Positions 18,070-27,974 of a stretch of DNA of 64,000 nt are shown in pieces (the first letter of the stretch is position 1; the number at the start of each line of letters is the position of its first letter). The notes under the pieces are model-generated. The model was not told the DNA's origin. It did not search any database and worked only from the letters and a program-made list of their open reading frames with translations. Where the stretch lies: the NCBI GenBank assembly GCA_963724975.1, contig CAVRXB010000001.1, positions 620,001-684,000 of the forward strand, in the 5' to 3' direction. The position numbers and the translations under genes were made by a program. The DNA comes from CAIWHR01 sp963724975 (GTDB lineage Bacteria > Pseudomonadota > Gammaproteobacteria > Burkholderiales > Casimicrobiaceae).

Positions 18070-19047
18070 GGCAGCGTCACGTCGACGGGCTGACCCGGTT
18101 TGAGCTTCGCCGCGTCGGCGGCAGACGGACGCGCCTCAACCAGGAACACGAGCTTGCCGCGATTTTCCTTCGAATAGAGCACCGGCGGCGTGTATTCGGC
18201 GCGATCCGACACATAGTCGACGGTCGCCGGAATCGGCTCGCCGCAGCCATCGCAGTTGAGCTTCACGGGGGTGCCCGCGCGAACCCGTGCCAGCAGAGGC
18301 TCGGACACGTAAAAGCGCGCCTTGACATTCGCGGGCGGCAGAATGCTGACGACAGGGCTCCCGGACGGCACGAAATCGCCGGCGTTGTAATAGGTGTCGT
18401 GAACGAGACCCGAGGCCGGAGCCGCGATGGCGCGCTGCGCGAGTCGCCATTCGCTTTGCGCAAGCACCTCACGCGCTGCCTTGGCATCGGCTTCCGCCGC
18501 GCGGATTTCGTCGGTTCGCGCGGGCATCCGAGTCGTGGTCACGCTGGCCTCGAGCTCGGCCACGCGTGCCTGGTCGCGCTTCGCGGCCATGCGCATATCG
18601 TCGAGCGCCGCGCTGCTGATGAAACCTTCGCTGAATAGCTTCTGCTGCCGCTTGAGATTGGCAGCCGAAAGGTCGCGCGCGAGCGCGCGCCTGCTGCAGC
18701 TGCTCGGCGACAACTTCGACTTCCGCGGGGCGCTTGCCCGTTTGCAAATTGGCGAATCGCGCTTCGGCAGCGCGCAATCGCTCCTCGGCCTCGCGCCTTG
18801 CCGCGGTCTCGTTCTCGCGCTCGAGCGCGAACAAGGGCGCACCCGCGCTAACCGAATCGCCACGTCGCACGGCGAGCCGCTGCAACGTGCCCGCGAACGG
18901 TGCGGCGACGCGCAGATATTCGCCTTCGATGTAACCGGTGAGCGGCCCTTCGCTGGCGGGGCCGCATGCGGTCAGCACGAACGAGACGATCCACGCCGAA
19001 ATCAGCGCGGTGCGCGGCTCGGGCCTTCCATCGCGCGGAGCTTCCAT
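18066..19047 (-). CDS. HlyD-family periplasmic adaptor (frameshifted)
   Basis: This is the membrane-fusion subunit that connects the ABC exporter to the outer membrane (about 326 aa). The start ATG at 19047 has GGGGAG upstream. A signal sequence ends in lipobox LTAC, then comes the biotinyl-lipoyl-like half GYIEGEYLRVAAPFAGTLQ, a coiled-coil hairpin rich in Ala, Glu and Arg, and the second half ASGLVHDTYYNAGDFVPSGSPV. The frame changes at about 18680 inside GCGCGCGCTCGCGCGC, where slippage or a base-calling error is easy; the sequence resumes with LARDLSAANLKRQQKLF. It is the first gene of the three-gene exporter operon. Confidence 0.8.
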
Positions 19048-19141
19048 CTCCCCGCAGAGCTTACCTACGCGACTTCGAAATTGCCAGCAAGCGTCTGGGC
19101 TTGGGTAGTGTGCCCGGTACAATCCCGGTCCGAGACATGCC

Positions 19142-20191
19142 ATGAACCCGCCGGCAGCCCCGCCGCTTTCGATCCTGCGCTTCGGCTTCACCGGCAAGAC
19201 CGCCGACTATTTCCGCATCTGGGCGGTGAGTTTGTGCCTGTCGCTGCTTACGTTGGGCGTTTACTCCGCCTGGGGAAAAGTGCGCAAGCGGCGTTATCTG
19301 TACGCCCATACGCGGCTCGACGGATCGGGATTCGATTATCACGCCACCCCGGTTGCGATTCTCAAGGGTCGCGTGATCGCGTTGCTGCTCTTCGGCGGCC
19401 TCGCGTTCTCCGGGCATTTCTTTTTTTGGCTGCAGATCGCGTTCATCGTGATCCTGGTGCTGCTAACGCCCTGGATCGTCGTCGCGTCATCGCGATTCAA
19501 TGCCCGCAATTCGACGTTTCGCAATGTTGCGTTTGCATTCGACGGCACATTGCGAGAAGCGGCCATTGTCCTGCTTGGCTTCGGCGCGATCGTGATCGTC
19601 ACTCTCGGGCTCGCCTATCCGTGGTTCCGGATGCGCCGCGCGCGCTTCATCGTCGGGCGGCACCGCTTTGGCGCGACACCCTTCAAGTCCGATATCGCGG
19701 TCAGCGGCTTCATTGTCGCGTACCTGCTGGGAGCATTGCTGATGATCGGCGCCACAGTGCTGTACATTTTAGCGATGGGTGCGGCGTTCGGCCTCGCGGC
19801 TTCGATTGGCAATGCGAAGCCCCCGTCGGCCGCGCTCGCTTTCGTTCCGATCATCGGGATCTACGCGGTCTACCTCGCGGTGTTCGCGTACGTGCGCGCA
19901 CGTGTTGGCAACCTTACGCTGAACGGCGCGATCGTCGGGCCGCTGCGTTGCCGCAGCATGTTGCGCGCGCGTGACCTCGCGTGGCTTTATATGAGCAACA
20001 TCATCGCGGTCTTCGCCACGTTGGGGCTGGCGGTGCCATGGGTGACGATTCGCATGGCGCGCTACCGTGCCTCGACGCTGTGTCTTGTCGGCACCGTGTC
20101 CCTCGCATCGTTCGTCGCGGCGCCGGGCGTTGTCGGAACCGCGACCGGCTCGGAAGTCGGCGATCTCTTCGACGTGGACGTGTCGCTGTGA
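19142..20191 (+). CDS. YjgN family (DUF898) membrane protein
   Basis: This is an integral membrane protein of unknown function (349 aa, about eight hydrophobic segments). FGFTGKTADYFRIWAVSL near the N-terminus and the repeated YSAWGKVRKRRYLY and YPWFRMRRARFIVG segments are characteristic of YjgN/DUF898. A TACAAT hexamer at 19118-19123 is a possible -10 box in the divergent gap with the HlyD gene. The stop overlaps the next gene's GTG (GTGA), so it is co-translated with the M48 peptidase, a pairing that suggests work on a shared membrane target. Confidence 0.85.
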   Translation: MNPPAAPPLSILRFGFTGKTADYFRIWAVSLCLSLLTLGVYSAWGKVRKRRYLYAHTRLDGSGFDYHATPVAILKGRVIALLLFGGLAFSGHFFFWLQIAFIVILVLLTPWIVVASSRFNARNSTFRNVAFAFDGTLREAAIVLLGFGAIVIVTLGLAYPWFRMRRARFIVGRHRFGATPFKSDIAVSGFIVAYLLGALLMIGATVLYILAMGAAFGLAASIGNAKPPSAALAFVPIIGIYAVYLAVFAYVRARVGNLTLNGAIVGPLRCRSMLRARDLAWLYMSNIIAVFATLGLAVPWVTIRMARYRASTLCLVGTVSLASFVAAPGVVGTATGSEVGDLFDVDVSL

Positions 20192-21201
20192 TCGCATTCG
20201 ACGGCGCCTTCTATGACGGACACGTAGCGGCTGCGGCGCCGGTGCGCGTCGAGGAGCGCGGCGACGACGTCACGATTGAGGACGGAACGGTGACCGCGCG
20301 GCTGCCTCGCGCCAGTATCGTCGCGGATGCGCCGATCCCCGGCGTTCCGCGCACGATCCGGTTGCCGGACGGCGAGCGTATCGAGACCGAAAATCACGCT
20401 GCGATCGCCGCGTTGTGGCCGGAGCGCGGCTTGATCGCGCGTACCGCCTACGCCCTTGAATCGCGCTGGTGGGCGGTGGTGGGCGGAATCGCGATCACGG
20501 CGACTTGCGTCTGGTTCGCCGTCGCCATTGCGCTCCCGCTCGCCGCGGATCCCGTGGCACAGCGCATCAGCCCGAAAGTCGAAGCCTACCTCGGCGAGCA
20601 GGCGCTGGCTTCGCTCGACGCCACCGTGCTGAAGCCGTCGCGATTACCCGAGGACGAGCAGGACGAATGGAGCGACAAATTCGGCCGCTTTGTCGCGGGC
20701 GAAAAAGGCGAGGAACGCTACACCATCGTCTTCCGCCATGCGGCGATGCCCAACGCGTTTGCGCTCCCCGGAGGCACGATCGTGATCACCGACGAAATGG
20801 TCGATGCCGTCGGCAGCGACGACGAGCTCCTGGCAGTGCTCGCCCATGAAATCGGCCACGTGCGCGGCCGCCATGCGATGCGGATGGTGCTGCAGAATTC
20901 CGGCGTCGCCGTGCTCATGACGGCACTTGCCGGCGATGCAGTCGGTGTCACCTTCCTCGTAGTTGCGGTGCCGTCAATGTTGCTGCAGTCGGGATACTCG
21001 CGCAAATTCGAGGCCGAAGCCGACGACTATGCGTTCGCGCACATGAAGCGGCACGGGGTGTCGCCGCAGGCGTTCGCGAGCCTGATGCGCCGGTTCGAAA
21101 AGGCTACGGGCGGTGCCAAGGACGACGGCCCCGTCATCCGCTACCTCGGCTCGCATCCGGCGACCGCTGATCGGATTCGCCGGGCCGAGGAGGCGCGCTA
21201 G
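20188..21201 (+). CDS. M48 family membrane metallopeptidase
   Basis: This is a zinc peptidase of the HtpX/Ste24/BepA group (337 aa). The zinc motif is HEIGH (about residues 220-224), with a second ligand in FEAEADDYA. One membrane segment lies near residues 95-115, with a soluble N-terminal portion before it. The start is the GTG at 20188 overlapping the YjgN stop. The likely role is turnover of membrane or periplasmic proteins; the substrate is unknown. Confidence 0.88.
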   Translation: MIAFDGAFYDGHVAAAAPVRVEERGDDVTIEDGTVTARLPRASIVADAPIPGVPRTIRLPDGERIETENHAAIAALWPERGLIARTAYALESRWWAVVGGIAITATCVWFAVAIALPLAADPVAQRISPKVEAYLGEQALASLDATVLKPSRLPEDEQDEWSDKFGRFVAGEKGEERYTIVFRHAAMPNAFALPGGTIVITDEMVDAVGSDDELLAVLAHEIGHVRGRHAMRMVLQNSGVAVLMTALAGDAVGVTFLVVAVPSMLLQSGYSRKFEAEADDYAFAHMKRHGVSPQAFASLMRRFEKATGGAKDDGPVIRYLGSHPATADRIRRAEEAR

Positions 21202-21261
21202 CTTCTAAAAGCGATCTCGATTCCCCGCGAGCGGCCCGATCAGCCCCTCTTGAGATGCGTT

Positions 21262-21867
21262 CTAGTACTTGATGCTGCAGCCGTAGGGCGACGTTGACGC
21301 CACGGTCACAGGTTTCCCGGACATCGCCTCGGCAAGCGCGGCGTGGACGTAATTGTGCGCGGTCTTCGCATCCCCCGGGTTCGCTGTGCGCCGGTCGTCG
21401 ATCGCCCCGTTGTACAACACGTTGCCGGCGGGATCGATGACGAACATGTGCGGCGTGACCCGTGCGGCGTAGGCGCGGCCGGTGGCGCTGTCGCCATCGA
21501 TCAGCGTCGCCCTCTGCGCCGCCCCCTGTGCGCGCATCCATTGCGCCATCTCTGCTGGTGTCTTGAACTCCGAGTTGTTGGTGTTCGTCGAGTTGATCGA
21601 CAGCCAGACGACCTCGCGCGCGCCCCATTCCTTCTGCAGGCCCTGCATGTTGCCGCTCGTATAGTGCTTGCGCACGAACGGACATTCGGGATTGGTCCAC
21701 TCGAGCACGATGTACTTGCCGCGATAGTCGGCGAGCTGCACGCTCCTTCCCGCGGTGTCGGTCAGCGTGAATGCCGGCGCCGCAGCGCCCGGCGATTGGG
21801 CGAACGCGGCGACCGGAGCGAGCGCCGCCGCAGCGAAAAGAGACAGGGCAAACGAGGAAATTCGCAT
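21262..21867 (-). CDS. Exported thioredoxin-like (redoxin) protein
   Basis: This is an AhpC/TSA-type thioredoxin-fold protein (201 aa) with a clear signal peptide ending AAFA. The redox site is TNPECPFVRKHY, a single Cys rather than CxxC, and the C-terminus has a second conserved Cys in YGCSIKY. The start at 21867 has CGGAGA upstream. It lies 17 bases downstream of the dsbD stop on the same strand, so DsbD may supply its electrons; this is inference. A related cytoplasmic form is at 35085-35639. Confidence 0.82.
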   Translation of the reverse strand: MRISSFALSLFAAAALAPVAAFAQSPGAAAPAFTLTDTAGRSVQLADYRGKYIVLEWTNPECPFVRKHYTSGNMQGLQKEWGAREVVWLSINSTNTNNSEFKTPAEMAQWMRAQGAAQRATLIDGDSATGRAYAARVTPHMFVIDPAGNVLYNGAIDDRRTANPGDAKTAHNYVHAALAEAMSGKPVTVASTSPYGCSIKY

Positions 21868-21884
21868 TTTGATCTCCGATTGAC

Positions 21885-24043
21885 TCATATCGTCGCCAGC
21901 GCGTCCAGCACGATCTGCTGCTGCAGCACTTCCGGCAGCAGCAGCGGCGCCTTGCCTGGCCGATGCAATACATAAACCGGCACGCCACTTCTGCCAAGAG
22001 CCGCGAGCGCCTGCGTGATCGCCGGATCGCGGCGTGTCCAGTCGGCGCGCACGAGCGCGACGTTTCGCCTGGCGAAGGCGGCGCGTACGTCATCGGTGTT
22101 CAGCACGAGCCGCTTGTTGACCTGACAGGTGACGCACCACGCGGCGGTGAAATCGATGAACACGGGACGCCCCGCCGCCGTGAAATCGGCGACCCGCGCC
22201 GGCGTGAAAGGTGTCCAGTCGCCGGCGACCGCTGCTGCCGACGCATCGGTGCTCTTCACCGCCTCCGCATCGCGCGCGAACAACGGCCACGCCACGACCG
22301 CTGCGATTGCCAGCATCGCGAGTCCGACAATGCCCCATGGCGCGCACCGCCGCCGCGAACGATTCGCCAGGCCCACAATGCAAAGCCCACGCCGAGCAGC
22401 ACGGCGAAAAGCCGCAGCACTGCATCGTTGTCGCGCTGCGCACCCAGCACCCACGCGAGCCAGATCACCGTCGCATAAAGCGGAAACGCGAGCAGTTGCT
22501 TGAATCGCTCGAGCCACGGCCCGGGACGCGGCAGGCGATTCCGCCAGCCGGGGAACCATGCGAGGATCGCATACGGGAGCGCCATGCCGATACCAAGCGC
22601 CACGAACACAAGCACCATCATCGCGGTTCCGCCAGCTAACGCGAAACCAAGCGCCGCCCCCATGAACGGCGCCGTGCAGGGCGACGCGACGACGACGGCG
22701 AGCACACCCGAGCCGAACGCGTCGACCGTGCGATTCCTGCTCGACCACCCGGCCACGCTGGAGGGTGCGAGCTGGCCGAATTCGAATACGCCGGACAGGT
22801 TCAGCGCCAGCACGAAAAAGAGGATCGCGAGCGCCGTGACCACCGCCGGCGATTGCAGCTGGAATCCCCAGCCCAGTTGCTCGCCCGCGGCGCGCAGCGC
22901 CGACAGCAGTAGTCCCAACGCGACGAAGGTGATGATGACACCCGCCGCAAACGCACCCGCTTCGTGATGCAGCGTCGATTTGGGATCGCCGTGCGTGGCG
23001 AATCCGAGCACTTTGAGCGACAACACGGGAAAAACGCAGGGCATCAAATTGAGCAGCATGCCGCCGAGCAGTGCGAAGACGAGCGCAAAAGCGAGTCCCG
23101 GCCCGGCGGCATCGGCGCCACCGGGCGCAAGACCAAGCGGCGGCGGCGCCGCGATCGCCGCGCGCGGCGGCGCAGTCACCGAGCCGCTGACGGCGACGTC
23201 CAGTGTGGCGGCACGAGCGTCGTCACCGAACCCATTCGCCGCCGTGACGATTCCCGCAAGATTTCCGAACGCGCCGTTCAATGTCGATGCGACCGGAAGC
23301 ATCAGCACGTAACCGTTTCCTTCGCGCGTGAGCGGCTGCGGTGCCGAAGGCTCGATGCGGTCGATCGCGTTGGAAAAAAAGCGCACCTCGCCCGGATCGG
23401 CGGCACCCGCCGTCGGCACAAGCTTCAATGCAATTGTCTTGCCGCGTCCTTCGGCGCTTACCTGCCAGTTGGAAAGCGGTCGCGGAAGTGCTGCCTGTTC
23501 CGCGGCGATGGGCTTGCTCCAGCGCGGATCGGGCGCCGCAACATTCGAAACGGGCAGCGTCAATGTGAGATCGGCGCCCTCTGGGATGCAGATCTCCTTG
23601 CAAACGAGCCAGTCGGCGCGTGCCGCAAGCGTCACGTCGCGCCCCGGCTGAAAATCGGCGGGCGTCGTCAACGTGACGAGATGCAACACCTCGTTTTCAT
23701 AGCCGTAATTGATCAGCGGACCAACGGGAAGCAAATGCGGCGCAGGCCACTCGATCGGCCCGGCCTTGACGCCTTCAGGCAGCTTCCATTCGAGGGTCGT
23801 CGGTAAACCTGAATCGCCCGGATTTCTCCAGTACGTGTGCCAACCCTTGTCGATCCCCAAGCGCAGCGCGACCGTCAACGGCTCGCCGGGCGCGAGCGCT
23901 GTCCTGGCCGCAACGAGCTCGGCTTCGACGTGCTCGGTGCGCACCGGCGCCGCCGAGACTGTCACGGCGAGTGCGAGCACCGACGCCGCGCACAACGCGC
24001 GGAGCAAGAAATTCGTCGGGCAGAGCGTTCTCATCATGATCAT
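21885..24043 (-). CDS. dsbD: Thiol:disulfide interchange protein, DsbD family (frameshifted)
   Basis: This inner-membrane protein passes electrons from cytoplasmic thioredoxin to the periplasm. It has about 719 residues: signal peptide, periplasmic DsbD/ScsB-type beta domain (residues about 35-280), an eight-helix CcdA-like core (NLMPCVFPVLSLKVLGFA, with Cys, and VVASPCTAPFMGAALGFA, with Cys), and a C-terminal thioredoxin domain with CVTC (AAWCVTCQVNK). The frame changes at about 22340 in a GGCGGCGGTGCGC run between the membrane core and the thioredoxin domain. The long N-terminus is nearer ScsB-like members than E. coli DsbD. Confidence 0.85.
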
Positions 24044-24213
24044 GACATTGGGTTCGGCGTCCGCGGGATGGTTCCCGCCGCGCGAAGCTATAATTCTACC
24101 GGGCGGCCTCGCTGCCGCAGGCGGAACGGTTCCCGGTCTGCCTGTCGCAGCGCCCTAGCCGACCGGCGGCACCCGCCTCTGCGGTCAACACCCGGCACAC
24201 TCCCCCGATTCCC

Positions 24214-24792
24214 ATGGAAGCCTTTCTCGTCTCGGCGGGGGTGGTCGCGCTAGGCGAGATCGGCGACAAGACGCAACTTCTCGCGCTCATGCTGGCGGCA
24301 CGGTTCCAAAAGCCGCTGCCGATCATCGCTGGGATCCTGACGGCCACCCTCGCCAACCACGCGCTTGCCGGAATGCTCGGCAACGTCGTCCGGAGCGCAT
24401 TGTCGCCGGATGCGTTGCGCTGGGTTGTCGCGATCTCGTTCTTCGTGGTGGCCGTCTGGGCGCTGAAGCCCGACACGCTCGCCGGCAACGAGCCCGCGCC
24501 GATGTCACGCTGGGGCGTGTTCGGCGTGACCACGATCGCGTTCTTCCTGGCTGAAATCGGCGACAAGACGCAGGTCGCGACGATAGTGTTGGCTGCGCAA
24601 TTCGAGTCGCTCATCGCCGTTGTGCTCGGCACGACGGTCGGCATGCTCGCCGCCAACATCCCCGTCGTGCTGATTGCAAAGTCGGCATCGGCCAGGATCC
24701 CGTTCAAGGCGGTGCGCATCGCGGCCGCGCTCCTGTTTGCCGCGTTGGGCATCTACGCGCTGGTCGCGTCCCCGGAGCTGCCAGCGCGTTGA
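24214..24792 (+). CDS. TMEM165/GDT1 family cation transporter
   Basis: This is a small inner-membrane protein of the UPF0016/GDT1 family (192 aa), whose bacterial members export manganese. Both halves carry the hallmark E-x-G-D-K-T motif: EIGDKTQLLALMLAARF and EIGDKTQVATIVLAAQF, within six membrane segments. The start is the ATG at 24214. The 170 bases upstream hold a TATAAT at 24089-24094; I do not find a convincing manganese riboswitch there. Confidence 0.88.
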   Translation: MEAFLVSAGVVALGEIGDKTQLLALMLAARFQKPLPIIAGILTATLANHALAGMLGNVVRSALSPDALRWVVAISFFVVAVWALKPDTLAGNEPAPMSRWGVFGVTTIAFFLAEIGDKTQVATIVLAAQFESLIAVVLGTTVGMLAANIPVVLIAKSASARIPFKAVRIAAALLFAALGIYALVASPELPAR

Positions 24793-24816
24793 CGCGAAGG
24801 GTGAACCCCGCGCCGG

Positions 24817-24822
24817 TATAAT
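24817..24822 (+). promoter_or_regulatory. Candidate -10 box for leuS
   Basis: A consensus TATAAT lies 41 bases before the leuS ATG. A TTGACG hexamer at 24789-24794 is 22 bases away, too far for a standard pair, so only the -10 is supported. Confidence 0.35.
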
Positions 24823-24862
24823 CACCGACAAGCGCGTCGCATAGAGCGGGCAGAATCCCTTG

Positions 24863-27475
24863 ATGAAACCCTTCAATCCTGCCGAGATCGAGTTGGCCGT
24901 CCAGGCGCGCTGGAAGGCAGCGGACGTCTATCGCACCGTCGAGCGCAGCGATCGCAGGAAATTCTATTGCGTGTCGATGCTGCCCTATCCGTCGGGACGG
25001 TTGCACATGGGTCACGTGCGCAACTACACGATCAACGACGTCATGTATCGCTATCTGCGGATGCGCGGCGCCAACGTGCTGATGCCGATGGGCTGGGACG
25101 CGTTCGGGCTGCCCGCCGAGAACGCCGCGATGAAGGCCGGCGAAGCCCCGGCGAAATGGACGCGCGAGAACATCGCGACGATGAAGGCGCAGATGCAGGC
25201 GATCGGGCTCGCGATCGACTGGTCGCGAGAAATCTCGACCTGTGCCCCCGCGTATTACAAATGGAATCAGTGGTTTTTCCTGCAGCTGCTCGAACGCGGC
25301 ATCGCGTACAAGACGACGGGTGTGGTGAATTGGGACCCGGTCGACCAGACCGTGCTCGCCAACGAGCAGGTGATCGAGGGACGAGGCTGGCGCTCCGGCG
25401 CGGTGATCGAAAAGCGCGAGATCCCGATGTACTACCTCAGGATCACCGACTACGCAGAGGAGCTGCTCGCGTCGCTCGACAAGTTGCCCGGTTGGCCGGA
25501 TCGCGTGAAGACGATGCAGGCGAACTGGATCGGCAAGAGCGTGGGCGTGCGCTTCGCGTTCCTGCACGACATTCGGGGGACCAATGGCAAGCCGATCGGT
25601 GATGGCCGGATGTACGTGTTCACGACGCGCGCCGATACCATCATGGGTGTCACGTTCTGCGCGGTCGCACCCGAACATCCGCTGGCGACGCATGCAGCGC
25701 AATCGAATCCCGCGCTTGCCGCATTCATCGACGAATGCCGTCGCGGAAGCGTCATGGAAGCCGACATGGCGACGATGGAAAAGAAAGGGATGCGGACCGG
25801 GCTTTTCGTCACGCATCCGTTGACCGGCGAAAAGATCGAGGTCTGGGTCGGCAACTACGTGTTGATGGCCTATGGCGACGGCGCGGTGATGGGGGTCCCG
25901 GCGCACGACGAGCGGGACTTCGCGTTCGCCAGAAAATACGGGCTGCCGATCAAGCAGGTGATCGCAATCGACGGCGAGACCTATTCGACGGACACGTGGC
26001 AGCCATGGTACGAGGACAAGACCCGAGGCCGCTGCGTCAACTCCGGCAAATACGACGGGCTTGCCTACGACGCGGCGGTCGAGGCGATCGCCGCCGACCT
26101 CGCCGCAAAGGGACAGGGCGAGAAGAAGACGACTTACCGGCTGCGCGACTGGGGCATCTCGCGCCAGCGCTACTGGGGCACGCCGATCCCGATCATTCAC
26201 TGCGCGAAGTGCGGCGATGTGCCGGTCCCCGAAAAGGATTTGCCGGTCGTGTTGCCGGAGGACTGTATTCCGGACGGCAGCGGCAACCCGCTACGAAAGC
26301 GCCCCGATTTCCTGAACGTTGCCTGCCCGGAATGCGGTGCGCCCGCGCAGCGCGAAACAGACACGTTGGACACGTTCGTCGACTCGTCGTGGTATTACAT
26401 GCGCTACACGTGCCCCGACGCGGCGACGATGGTCGATGCGCGCAACGACTACTGGATGCCGATGGACCAGTACATCGGCGGCATCGAGCATGCGATCCTG
26501 CATCTTCTCTATGCTCGTTTCTGGACCAAGGTGATGCGCGACATGGGGCTCGTGCGGATCGACGAGCCGTTCACCCGCCTGTTCACGCAGGGCATGCTGT
26601 TGAACCATATCTGGTTCCGCAGAAACGCGAGCGGTGGCATCGATTATTACCCGCCCGAGACGGTCACCGCGGTCGCAGACGCGCACGGCAAGGTCGTCTC
26701 CGGCAAGCTCGCGAACGGCCTGGACGTCGAATACGGCGGCGTGGGCAAGATGGGCAAATCGGAGCAGAACGGCGTCGATCCGCAGGATGTCATCGACAAA
26801 TACGGCGCGGACACGGCGCGCGTATTCGTGATGTTCGCAGGCTCGCCCGAGGATTCCGCCGTGTGGTCGGATGCCGGTCCGGAAGGCGCGCACCGGTTCC
26901 TGCGGCGATTGTGGATCTTTGCGCAGGGGCACGCGGATGCCATTGCTGCCGTCGATGGCGCAAGCAACGTCTCCGGCGCTGTCACGGCTGCCCGGCGCGA
27001 GATCCATCTCACGTTGAAGCAGGCGAATTACGATTACGAGCGCATGCAGTACAACACGGTGGTCTCGGCTGCGATGAAGATGTTGAACGCGCTCGAAGGC
27101 GTCCCCGCGACTGCGTCGGGCGCGGCCGAGCTCGCGCGCGAGGGTTTGTCGATCCTGCTGCGCACGCTGTACCCCATCGCGCCGCACGTGACGTGGCTGC
27201 TATGGAACGATCTCGGTTACGCCAAGCGGGAGGGCGACCTCCTCGACGCATCGTGGCCCGAGGTGGACCCGTCGGCGCTCGTGCAAGACGAGATCGAGCT
27301 GGTGCTGCAAGTCAACGGCAAGCTGCGCGGCAAGCTGCTCGTGCCTGCGACCGCCACCGAGGAGGAGATCAAGGTGCGCGCCGCCGCCGCGCCGGAGGTC
27401 GCGAAGCATGGCAATGGCGCGCCAGCGAAGTTCATCAAGGTCGTCCCGGGACGGCTCGTCAACGTGGTGGTCTAG
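24863..27475 (+). CDS. leuS: Leucyl-tRNA synthetase
   Basis: This enzyme charges tRNA-Leu with leucine (870 aa, class Ia). It has the HIGH-equivalent HMGH in YPSGRLHMGHVRNY (residues about 41-54), the CP1 editing domain (TTRADTIMGVTF, VPAHDERDF), a zinc-type insert with CxxC pairs, and the anticodon-binding C-terminus. The KMSKS loop reads KMGKS (VGKMGKSEQNGVDP), with the first Ser replaced by Gly. The start ATG at 24863 is preceded by an in-frame TTG. lptE and holA follow within a few bases, the order usual in betaproteobacteria and gammaproteobacteria. Confidence 0.97.
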   Translation: MKPFNPAEIELAVQARWKAADVYRTVERSDRRKFYCVSMLPYPSGRLHMGHVRNYTINDVMYRYLRMRGANVLMPMGWDAFGLPAENAAMKAGEAPAKWTRENIATMKAQMQAIGLAIDWSREISTCAPAYYKWNQWFFLQLLERGIAYKTTGVVNWDPVDQTVLANEQVIEGRGWRSGAVIEKREIPMYYLRITDYAEELLASLDKLPGWPDRVKTMQANWIGKSVGVRFAFLHDIRGTNGKPIGDGRMYVFTTRADTIMGVTFCAVAPEHPLATHAAQSNPALAAFIDECRRGSVMEADMATMEKKGMRTGLFVTHPLTGEKIEVWVGNYVLMAYGDGAVMGVPAHDERDFAFARKYGLPIKQVIAIDGETYSTDTWQPWYEDKTRGRCVNSGKYDGLAYDAAVEAIAADLAAKGQGEKKTTYRLRDWGISRQRYWGTPIPIIHCAKCGDVPVPEKDLPVVLPEDCIPDGSGNPLRKRPDFLNVACPECGAPAQRETDTLDTFVDSSWYYMRYTCPDAATMVDARNDYWMPMDQYIGGIEHAILHLLYARFWTKVMRDMGLVRIDEPFTRLFTQGMLLNHIWFRRNASGGIDYYPPETVTAVADAHGKVVSGKLANGLDVEYGGVGKMGKSEQNGVDPQDVIDKYGADTARVFVMFAGSPEDSAVWSDAGPEGAHRFLRRLWIFAQGHADAIAAVDGASNVSGAVTAARREIHLTLKQANYDYERMQYNTVVSAAMKMLNALEGVPATASGAAELAREGLSILLRTLYPIAPHVTWLLWNDLGYAKREGDLLDASWPEVDPSALVQDEIELVLQVNGKLRGKLLVPATATEEEIKVRAAAAPEVAKHGNGAPAKFIKVVPGRLVNVVV

Positions 27476-27482
27476 CAGCTAG

Positions 27483-27974
27483 ATGGCCCGCGTTATCGTC
27501 GCCACATTCATCGCTGCGTGGTTCGCCGCCGCCTGCGGTTTCCACCTTCGGGGTGACGTCGCGTATTCGTTTCCGACGATCAACGTGACGTCACCGACGC
27601 CGCAACCGATCGTGACCGAATTGAAGCGCTTCCTCGATGCTTCGAGCAGCACGAAGCTCGTCGACAACGCGAAGGACGCGGCGGTCACGCTCGAAATCGT
27701 GAGTGTCGTCGACGACAAGGGCGTGCTGTCGCTGTCGTCGGGCGGGCGCGTGCGCGAATACGCATTGTCGAAGCGCGTGTCGTTCAATCTGCGCGACAAG
27801 GAAGGCCGCGACTGGATCCCGGCAGCCGAAATCGTGATCCGGCGAAGCTATACGTTCAACGAATCCGAGGTGCTGGCGCGCGAGTCGGAGGAGACGCGCG
27901 CGCTAAAAGAGATGCAATCCGACGCGGTGCAGCAGATCATGCGGCGGCTGCAGGCGGCGCGCAAACCCGCATGA
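27483..27974 (+). CDS. lptE: LPS-assembly lipoprotein LptE
   Basis: LptE is the outer-membrane lipoprotein that plugs the LptD barrel and helps insert lipopolysaccharide. It has 163 aa, with a short signal peptide, a lipobox of the AAAC type followed by GFHLRG (the family signature), and a C-terminus with DAVQQIMRRLQAA. It starts seven bases after the leuS stop, and its stop overlaps the holA start (ATGA). Confidence 0.93.
   Translation: MARVIVATFIAAWFAAACGFHLRGDVAYSFPTINVTSPTPQPIVTELKRFLDASSSTKLVDNAKDAAVTLEIVSVVDDKGVLSLSSGGRVREYALSKRVSFNLRDKEGRDWIPAAEIVIRRSYTFNESEVLARESEETRALKEMQSDAVQQIMRRLQAARKPA

Noticed and set aside
24095..24213. A yybP-ykoY manganese riboswitch before the GDT1 gene
   Set aside because: The gene family and a GGTCAAC piece made me look, but the conserved GGGGAGTA loop is missing and I could not fold the expected pair of arms.
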